Position numbers and translations under genes: made by a program
Shown here: in pieces, positions 58,268 through 64,000 of the stretch
Position numbering within the stretch: position 1 is the first letter of the stretch
Layout of the letters: each line of letters starts with the position of its first letter
Source of the DNA: Paenibacillus contaminans
GTDB lineage: Bacteria > Bacillota > Bacilli > Paenibacillales > NBRC-103111
Length of the DNA stretch: 64,000 nt
Direction: 5' to 3'
Assembly: GCF_003285015.1 (NCBI RefSeq)
Contig: NZ_QMFB01000004.1
Span: 124,001-188,000 of the forward strand
Notes under the pieces: model-generated
What the model was told of the DNA's origin: nothing
The model's database searches: none
The model's input: the letters and a program-made list of their open reading frames with translations, nothing else

Positions 58268-61200
58268 TTATTCGGAACGGATATTCATCTCATCAACCCA
58301 TACGGTGCCGGCAACCGACGGATTGTTGTGGGTGATGACGATTTTTAGCGTCCGGTCATATGCAGAAGGGGCGGTGAACGTCATCGTCGAGGCCGTCCAG
58401 TTGGAAGCGGAAATGACCGTGCTCGCCAATTCGGTGTTCGATGAAGTATCGATGATCGCCACCTTGCCGCCTGCCGTCCCGCTCGACTTTCCTTCGATCG
58501 TGACGGTATACGTCCCGCTCGACTTGTAACCTTTCCATTCGTAGAACAACTCCTGCTCCTCCGCTCCAGCCGCCGACACCAGCTTGAGCGATGAAAGTCC
58601 GGAATGCTTGTCGGTTGTATCCAGCAAAACGTTCGTCATGCTTGTTTCCTCGCCCCTCTGCCAGTATCGCGGGAGTGTAGAATCCCATTGGTCCGGCGTC
58701 TCAAAACCGGCATTGGCAACCTCGGTACCGCTGAGCGACGGCAATGCTCGTACGTCATCAAAGCCGACCTGCTGCATGGCTGGCGTATAATCGCCGGTGT
58801 ACAACCGCACTCGGATATTATGACCCGAACTGGCAGGCGTTCGAACGGTAAACGCCTTTCGAGTCCATGACGTTTCCGAAAAGTTTATCGATCCTAGTAA
58901 TGTCGAGGTCGTATAATCGTACACTTCGGCACGACCGTCCGTCAGTCCGTATACTTTACCTAGAAACGAAATCGTGTAATCGGTGTTCAGCTCATAGTCC
59001 GCAATGGGCTGCTCCAGTACCTGCCAAGCCGATCCGTCCGTCTTGATGATAACCGAGTCTTCCCCCATTCCCGGGTCACAAGTAGTCCGATACACCGTAC
59101 TGCTGTCCCCTTGCCATCGCGCCCACCGATACGGCAGAGTCGGGTCCAGCGGATCTGCAAGCTCGAAATTCGAGTTGGCTATTTTGTTGCCGCTCCACTT
59201 GGCGATTCCCGACGCCTGGGTAGGGGAACATGCGAGCGTATCGCATATTGCAGCGGAAATATCGCGGAGCAGCGGATCGATTTCGGCCATATACGTCCAA
59301 TTATGATAATAAATGGTGAGCATGTTATCTCCTGTGTTGACGGGCCCGCGCGAATTGTCCCACGATACAACCGGACTGGTGAGACTGCCGTTCCACATAA
59401 TGTCGGTCATCGTGCGTGCAAACTTTTGCATATCCGTATAAGTAAACACCTGACCTCGCCGATAGGCGCCCAGCACCCCCGTCATCGTTATGGCAGCATG
59501 AGACATATCTTCGTAGGTGTACACCGCATAATGTCCTTCATCCCAAGGCCCCATCGGGTCCCAGTAATGCCACAAGTAAGCGTCCGTATTTTGCGCGGTA
59601 TTGAGAGGATGGGCATCTATCGTTTCCTTGAACGCTCTCTCCATATCGTTGGCTCGGCTCCAGTAGAACGGCCGATCGACGGCGTAGGCGTACTCCCCTT
59701 CCGTGGCCTCATAAAGCTGATAGAACAGCTCGGCGACCATCAAGTATTGATTGTGCGGCATTGTCCGCCCAGGAAACCATTCCGTACTGAATCCATCGGG
59801 GATTAAATAAACGCCGGTGCCGTTATTGTGACCGTCGACTCCACTGATTTGGCGCCACCACGGATCCCACTTATGCACGAGATTGTCTGCAATAAAGTTC
59901 CGGTACGTATCGGCTTTTGCTTTGTAGGCGGCGTGCAGCGAACTGTCGGCATAAACCGTATTGACAAAACGGAGAATGGCTGAGCCGATCATCGCTTCAT
60001 GGACTTGATTTTCCCAAGACTGTGCCACCATGATGCCGTCTAACCAAAGAGTATCGTTTGCAGCGCCCGACGGAATCGATATTTCTACAAACAGCTCATG
60101 TCCGGCCTCCGGAGTTTGAAAGTATCCCGTCGTATAAGGGATCTGCTCGCTTAAGCCCCAACTGCCCAACGTCGTGTTGGTTGTGCGGTCCTGCAAGCGA
60201 ACTCGCCCCGTCGCACCCGGGGAAACTTTGCCGTTAAAGTTGATTCCGTATTCCGAGTTCGGATGATAGTTGTGCAGCTGCTGTACGATTTCAGGAGCCA
60301 GACTGCCGTCATAAACAAGTCGCAATCCCCACTCGTCGGCAAAAACTGTCGGATCATTATAGCGATGAGCGGCAGCAAACGGGGTCGCCTCTCGGGTCCA
60401 GGCAGCCGCATCGGTCATAGCCAACGATCGAATGGATATATCATCGATGTAATCGATCGCTTGCCCCGGCGATGCCGGTCGAACAAGGCGCAGTTTCACG
60501 GTATGGTCCGTTGTCGAGGGCGCCGTGTACTTGAGCACATGCTTGGACCAGGCCGTTCCCGTGATGTTGGATGAGCCAAGCATCACACTGCCTGTCTCGT
60601 CGTAAATCTGTAACTCGCCGGGATAACGCGGGTCAGTCGTGCGTGCCCAAAACGTGATCACATACGTCTCATCCGGGACATAGGGCAACGTCTGTTCGAG
60701 TCCTTTCGCCGATACGTTGTCGGCGCTCATCGCAACGCCCCATTGATAGCTATAATAGTTGTTGATTCCCGATGAAAGGTAAATGTCGGTAGAAGACGTT
60801 CCGCTGGTCCGTGTCCAGCCTGCCGGAAGCGTCGGGTCTCCTTCAGCCGATTCGAAAGCGCCGTTAATAACAAGATTTGTCGGCGCAGTGTAGGACAATT
60901 CAAAATCGTCAAACAAACTCGTGAAGCCGACGAGCTGCCAGTCGGATTGGAGCAATCGGATTTTCACCGTTTTGCCGGAAGCTTGAGGTGCGGTAAACGT
61001 CAACGAATAACTATCCCACGACGTGCTGGAAAACATTATATTACCAAGCACTACGGCGTCAGTTTCATTGTAAACGCTCACTAAGCCGGAAGCGGCGCCG
61101 CCCATCACCTTTCCCTTGAATGTGAGGGTATAGATATGTCCGGGCAAGTAGTCAATCACCTGTTCGGCGATTTCCCAAGAGGAATGATCGGTTGTTACGG

Positions 61201-62218
61201 CAAGCGCGTTGCTGCCACTGAAAGCGTCTGTTGTCATATAAACATTGGCTGATGTCGATTCAGGCCAGCGAATCCAGCCTGCGGCCATTGTGTTGTCCAG
61301 CGGGTCCGGATTTTCCATACCGCCATTGTCCAATGCGGCCGTTTCAGGGGCCGGAGCGTCCGGAGCGTCAGAAATCTTGACCGATACGGCATCGAAGCGC
61401 GCTTTGTAACCTGCCTCCGTATAGCTTTCCAGACCAAGCCGAAGCTGAAGAATTCCGTTCGACGGTGCCGTAAACTCAAACAAATAACGCTCGAACCCAA
61501 CGTGATGGACACGCATCATTCCGAGTACGGAACCTGTCGTGGCGTTGAACACATCCACAATAGCCTCGGTTTGCTCGGTTTCGACACCGGCAAATACTTC
61601 TACGATATAGGATTTGCCGGATTCGTAGGCAAACGGCTGTACGAGCCGGTTGTCATCGACACTGTTACTGGTGACGATGACGCCCGCAGCTCCGTCAAAG
61701 GAATCCCCCGACGCAGTTGAACGATACACGCTGCCGGAATCCCCCTGAACGATCCAGTTGTCAGGGATGTTATCGTTGTCGGTGTCGGCTTCGAACGAGC
61801 TGTTCTCAATATGTTCCTCGCTTGCCGCCCTGCTTGCACCCGGGATAGAGAACGTGGAATTTTTGATTTGCGGTTTCGCATAGCCGAAGTCGGCCCAGCC
61901 CAAATTGCCGTCATTGTCATGATCACGCGCGTTGGCCACGATTCGATCCGTCTGGTCCACAATTTTGTCCAGCCAAAAGCGTTCCCCTGTCGTCTCGTAC
62001 ATGTCAACATAAGCGTTGGAGTAATAGCTTTGTCCCCAGGCCATCGAGCCGCCCGTTTCCTCATCGGATGCTGCCCGGCCAAAATTGTAGCTTTGATCAA
62101 CGAAGAGAAAACGGTCAAGATCGGTGTCCTGGGCGGCGGCCCCTAATGGCAGCAGCCCCGTGCTTAATAGAGCTGCAACCAGCGTCATGCTAATAAGCTT
62201 CCATTTTTTCACGATCAT
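58268..62218 (-). CDS. Large secreted multi-CBM protein with (alpha/alpha) toroid-like catalytic domain
   Basis: A 1316-aa protein with signal peptide (MTLVAALLSTGLLPLGAAA). Residues about 30-120 begin a helical domain of polysaccharide-lyase/epimerase type (GGSMAWGQSYYSNAYVDMYETTGERFWLDKIVDQTDRI, NDGNLGWADFGYAK). Three clear CBM4/9-like modules (each NxxFE...GW...) and a fourth partial one follow, then the helical domain appears to resume (about 750-1020: HEAMIGSAILRFVNTVY, WSRANDMERAFKETIDAHPL, YEDMSHAAITMTGVLGAYRRG, WDNSRGPVNTGDNML). Two more CBM-like modules end the protein. GGGAGG lies 5 bases before the ATG. It probably degrades or grips an extracellular polysaccharide imported by the adjacent ABC system; catalytic family uncertain. 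Confidence 0.8.
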   Translation of the reverse strand: MIVKKWKLISMTLVAALLSTGLLPLGAAAQDTDLDRFLFVDQSYNFGRAASDEETGGSMAWGQSYYSNAYVDMYETTGERFWLDKIVDQTDRIVANARDHDNDGNLGWADFGYAKPQIKNSTFSIPGASRAASEEHIENSSFEADTDNDNIPDNWIVQGDSGSVYRSTASGDSFDGAAGVIVTSNSVDDNRLVQPFAYESGKSYIVEVFAGVETEQTEAIVDVFNATTGSVLGMMRVHHVGFERYLFEFTAPSNGILQLRLGLESYTEAGYKARFDAVSVKISDAPDAPAPETAALDNGGMENPDPLDNTMAAGWIRWPESTSANVYMTTDAFSGSNALAVTTDHSSWEIAEQVIDYLPGHIYTLTFKGKVMGGAASGLVSVYNETDAVVLGNIMFSSTSWDSYSLTFTAPQASGKTVKIRLLQSDWQLVGFTSLFDDFELSYTAPTNLVINGAFESAEGDPTLPAGWTRTSGTSSTDIYLSSGINNYYSYQWGVAMSADNVSAKGLEQTLPYVPDETYVITFWARTTDPRYPGELQIYDETGSVMLGSSNITGTAWSKHVLKYTAPSTTDHTVKLRLVRPASPGQAIDYIDDISIRSLAMTDAAAWTREATPFAAAHRYNDPTVFADEWGLRLVYDGSLAPEIVQQLHNYHPNSEYGINFNGKVSPGATGRVRLQDRTTNTTLGSWGLSEQIPYTTGYFQTPEAGHELFVEISIPSGAANDTLWLDGIMVAQSWENQVHEAMIGSAILRFVNTVYADSSLHAAYKAKADTYRNFIADNLVHKWDPWWRQISGVDGHNNGTGVYLIPDGFSTEWFPGRTMPHNQYLMVAELFYQLYEATEGEYAYAVDRPFYWSRANDMERAFKETIDAHPLNTAQNTDAYLWHYWDPMGPWDEGHYAVYTYEDMSHAAITMTGVLGAYRRGQVFTYTDMQKFARTMTDIMWNGSLTSPVVSWDNSRGPVNTGDNMLTIYYHNWTYMAEIDPLLRDISAAICDTLACSPTQASGIAKWSGNKIANSNFELADPLDPTLPYRWARWQGDSSTVYRTTCDPGMGEDSVIIKTDGSAWQVLEQPIADYELNTDYTISFLGKVYGLTDGRAEVYDYTTSTLLGSINFSETSWTRKAFTVRTPASSGHNIRVRLYTGDYTPAMQQVGFDDVRALPSLSGTEVANAGFETPDQWDSTLPRYWQRGEETSMTNVLLDTTDKHSGLSSLKLVSAAGAEEQELFYEWKGYKSSGTYTVTIEGKSSGTAGGKVAIIDTSSNTELASTVISASNWTASTMTFTAPSAYDRTLKIVITHNNPSVAGTVWVDEMNIRSE

Positions 62219-62289
62219 CAAAACCTCCCATTCAGATGATGGACAGGAGCGAAGGGGCCACCAGCCAGCGCGCTTCGCTCCCAAAAGCT

Positions 62290-63900
62290 TTAGCGAATGA
62301 CGCCTGCGCTTCGTACATTTTCGGTATAGGCGTCCTCCAAATCTTTCACTTTGTACTTATTGAGCAATTCATCCAGATAACGCGGCCAATTTTTTCCCGA
62401 CTTGTCTTCAAAAAGCGCTTTCGCCAGAAATTCGTCGCGCCGTTTGTCCACACCGGCCAAATCAAAGTTTGTCGGCGGAATGAGTGAAACTCCCCCAGTA
62501 AACATATGAGTCGGCTGGGCTTCAAGCCATTTGAGAATGCCACGGTCGCGATCGGTATGCTTGTTGTCCATCAGCTCCAATCCGAACACTTCCGGCTGTC
62601 GTACCGCTTCCGTAAAAAAAGACCAGATTCGCAAATAATCGCCGTTTTTGATAATGTCATTGGTGTATGCCTCGTAATCGGGCTGGATCGTATTACCTTC
62701 GCGTGTATAGTGCTTGCCCTCCTGACCAAATTGGGTGAGCAGAAATCCTTCCTCGCTTGCCAGCCAGTCCAAAATCTCCACAGAACGACGTACCTTTTCC
62801 GGGTTTTTCGCGGCAACAGACTTCGCAAACAGGAACGGACTTGACGGAGCTCCGTCAAACATGACCGGTCTATCGCCAAAAAGGGTGAACGGTCTCCAAT
62901 CCGCCTTCGGATTGATTTGCTTCGACCGGTATTGAATGCCTTGCTCGTTGTTGTCCAATGCAAAATCAATGGAGTTGCCGACGACGACGCCGACCCGGCC
63001 CTGAATCGCCTTTTCGATATGCTGCGGATTCTTGTTCAAGTACCAGTCGGGATCGACAACCTGCATATCAATCGCTTTAGCAATATCATCCAGCACCTGT
63101 TCCATTTTCGGCGAATACAAGCTCAAAATAAATCGATTTCCCTCGACAAACCCAGGAAACAGCAGTCCATGGTTGATTTCCTCCGGCCAATCATAACCAA
63201 TGCTGGTTCCGCCGCCGGATGTGGTGAAGCCGTACGTGTCGTTTTTGCCGTTGCCGTCCGGATCTTTGAAGGTAAACTGGTGCAGCACCTCCATGTATTC
63301 CTTGTAATTGGTCGGCATTTTCAGGTTAAGCGCATCGAGCCAATCCTTGCGAATATAGTAAGACCGGTAAACCTTTTTCCTGTACGGCAAAGGAGCGAGA
63401 TAAAAACCGCCTTCCACCTGGTAGCGCTGCAGCACTTCTTTACTCACCCAATGCTTAAAATAGTTCGGCATCGTTTGCGGCGAGACGAAATCCGTCAAAT
63501 CGGCGATTAGTCCGTTCTGGACCAATTGAACCCCGCCGTCGGGATTGGCGTCCCGCCACATATCGGGCGGCGTGGAGGCAAGCAGCGCGTTTATCTTCGT
63601 ATTGTAGTCGCTGCCGGCCGCCATGTACTCCACATGTAAATCCACGTTGAACTTCTCCTCGATCGTTTTTCGAACGAAGTCTTTGTCCGCACTTGGCAGC
63701 ACGCTGTTGGGCGGTGCCGTAATGAACCAGTTAAGGCTGATCTTCTTACTTGCTTCGGCCTTGGTGCCGGTCGTGCCGTTTGTTTCGCCCGTACCAGGGG
63801 TTTCGCTCTGCGGCGACCCTTTGCTGGTGCAGGCGCTCAGCGCTAACGTTGCCGCCATCGTCAGCGCGATCCCGCTTTTGCCAATTCGTAACGCTTTCAT
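62290..63900 (-). CDS. Extracellular sugar-binding lipoprotein (LipO-type)
   Basis: A 536-aa lipoprotein with lipobox ALSAC (signal MKALRIGKSGIALTMAATLALSAC), a Gly/Thr linker, and a binding fold (ISLNWFITAPPNSVLPSADKDFVRKTIEEKFNVDLHVEYMAAG, VEILDWLASEEGFLLTQFGQEGKHYTREGNTIQPDYEAYTNDI, ending RDEFLAKALFEDKSGKNWPRYLDELLNKYKVKDLEDAYTENVRSA). It is the first gene of the six-gene carbohydrate operon, 71 bases before the large secreted protein gene. GGGGGA lies before the ATG. Confidence 0.93.
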   Translation of the reverse strand: MKALRIGKSGIALTMAATLALSACTSKGSPQSETPGTGETNGTTGTKAEASKKISLNWFITAPPNSVLPSADKDFVRKTIEEKFNVDLHVEYMAAGSDYNTKINALLASTPPDMWRDANPDGGVQLVQNGLIADLTDFVSPQTMPNYFKHWVSKEVLQRYQVEGGFYLAPLPYRKKVYRSYYIRKDWLDALNLKMPTNYKEYMEVLHQFTFKDPDGNGKNDTYGFTTSGGGTSIGYDWPEEINHGLLFPGFVEGNRFILSLYSPKMEQVLDDIAKAIDMQVVDPDWYLNKNPQHIEKAIQGRVGVVVGNSIDFALDNNEQGIQYRSKQINPKADWRPFTLFGDRPVMFDGAPSSPFLFAKSVAAKNPEKVRRSVEILDWLASEEGFLLTQFGQEGKHYTREGNTIQPDYEAYTNDIIKNGDYLRIWSFFTEAVRQPEVFGLELMDNKHTDRDRGILKWLEAQPTHMFTGGVSLIPPTNFDLAGVDKRRDEFLAKALFEDKSGKNWPRYLDELLNKYKVKDLEDAYTENVRSAGVIR

Positions 63901-63925
63901 GTTTATCCCCCATTGATTTCAGATT

Positions 63926-63942
63926 CCGGTTGTCAAAACCGG
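63926..63942 (-). promoter_or_regulatory. Inverted repeat CCGGTT-N5-AACCGG before the carbohydrate operon
   Basis: A perfect 6-bp inverted repeat with a TTGAC spacer on the coding strand, 26 bases before the lipoprotein ATG. It is well placed for an operator or activator site, but no promoter hexamer pair is clear, and the operon's own regulator would lie beyond the window. Confidence 0.4.
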
Positions 63943-64000
63943 TATCGCCATCGTGACATGGCCGCGAAAACCGTTCAATTGTCACTTCGTCTTTCCGCAA

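Noticed and set aside
1..64000. CRISPR arrays, tRNA or rRNA genes, integrases, transposases
   Set aside because: No regularly spaced direct repeats, cloverleaf or rRNA-like stretches, or recombinase motifs were seen; the only repeats are the hairpin families described.

Overview
The window looks like a chromosome segment of a Paenibacillus-type Firmicute. The grounds are several LplB/LplC/lipoprotein sugar importers, YesM/YesN-style two-component regulators, a YheC/YheD spore-coat-type ATP-grasp protein, strong GGAGG ribosome binding sites, frequent TTG and GTG starts, and Fur boxes of Bacillus type. No rRNA, tRNA, CRISPR array, complete insertion sequence or prophage was seen. Base composition is patchy: AT-rich single genes (about 1.2-2.2, 14.1-14.8, 41.8-42.3 and 43.4-43.7 kb) sit among GC-richer blocks, which suggests piecemeal acquisition.

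Layout. 0-8 kb: a truncated LysR regulator, a hypothetical gene, an APH-fold kinase, a divergent TetR/short-chain dehydrogenase pair with a clear operator, a WYL (YafY-type) regulator with a GyrI-like protein, and a serC homologue paired with an unknown protein. 7.9-14.8 kb: a very large hybrid histidine kinase with a SARP-like response regulator, a Bcr/CflA efflux pump and a P-loop kinase. 15-20.4 kb: the standout locus. A 102-aa precursor with a textbook double-glycine leader and a proline-rich, cysteine-free core is followed, after a strong hairpin, by a parvulin-type prolyl isomerase and a C39-peptidase ABC exporter that carries two cyclic-nucleotide-binding domains. 21-28.4 kb: a GNAT and a five-gene sugar importer plus YesM/YesN module. 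28.8-34.1 kb: a DUF2239 gene and an internally deleted alpha/beta hydrolase, then a Fur-controlled siderophore-binding lipoprotein with its Btr-type AraC regulator and a DUF2004 protein. 34.3-40 kb: a two-component system with a membrane S41 protease, and a lipoprotein.

40-44.4 kb is a zone of decay and small accessory genes: a MerR gene split by an in-frame stop, a broken FAD-linked oxidase, a HEAT-like protein and a phosphatase-like protein, with dispersed hairpin repeats around them. 44.5-50.7 kb: a VanRS-like two-component system, two sugar permeases, an HlyD-type adaptor and a binding lipoprotein read as one unit. 51-53.6 kb: an ATP-grasp protein, a threonine synthase frameshifted in an A9 tract, and panD. 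53.7-64 kb: a carbohydrate-utilisation operon of binding protein, 1316-aa secreted multi-CBM protein, LamG/propeller protein, isochorismatase-like protein and two permeases.

Three dispersed hairpin repeat families link otherwise unrelated intergenic regions. The best candidate for an undescribed system is the proline-rich peptide export locus at 15.99-20.32 kb.
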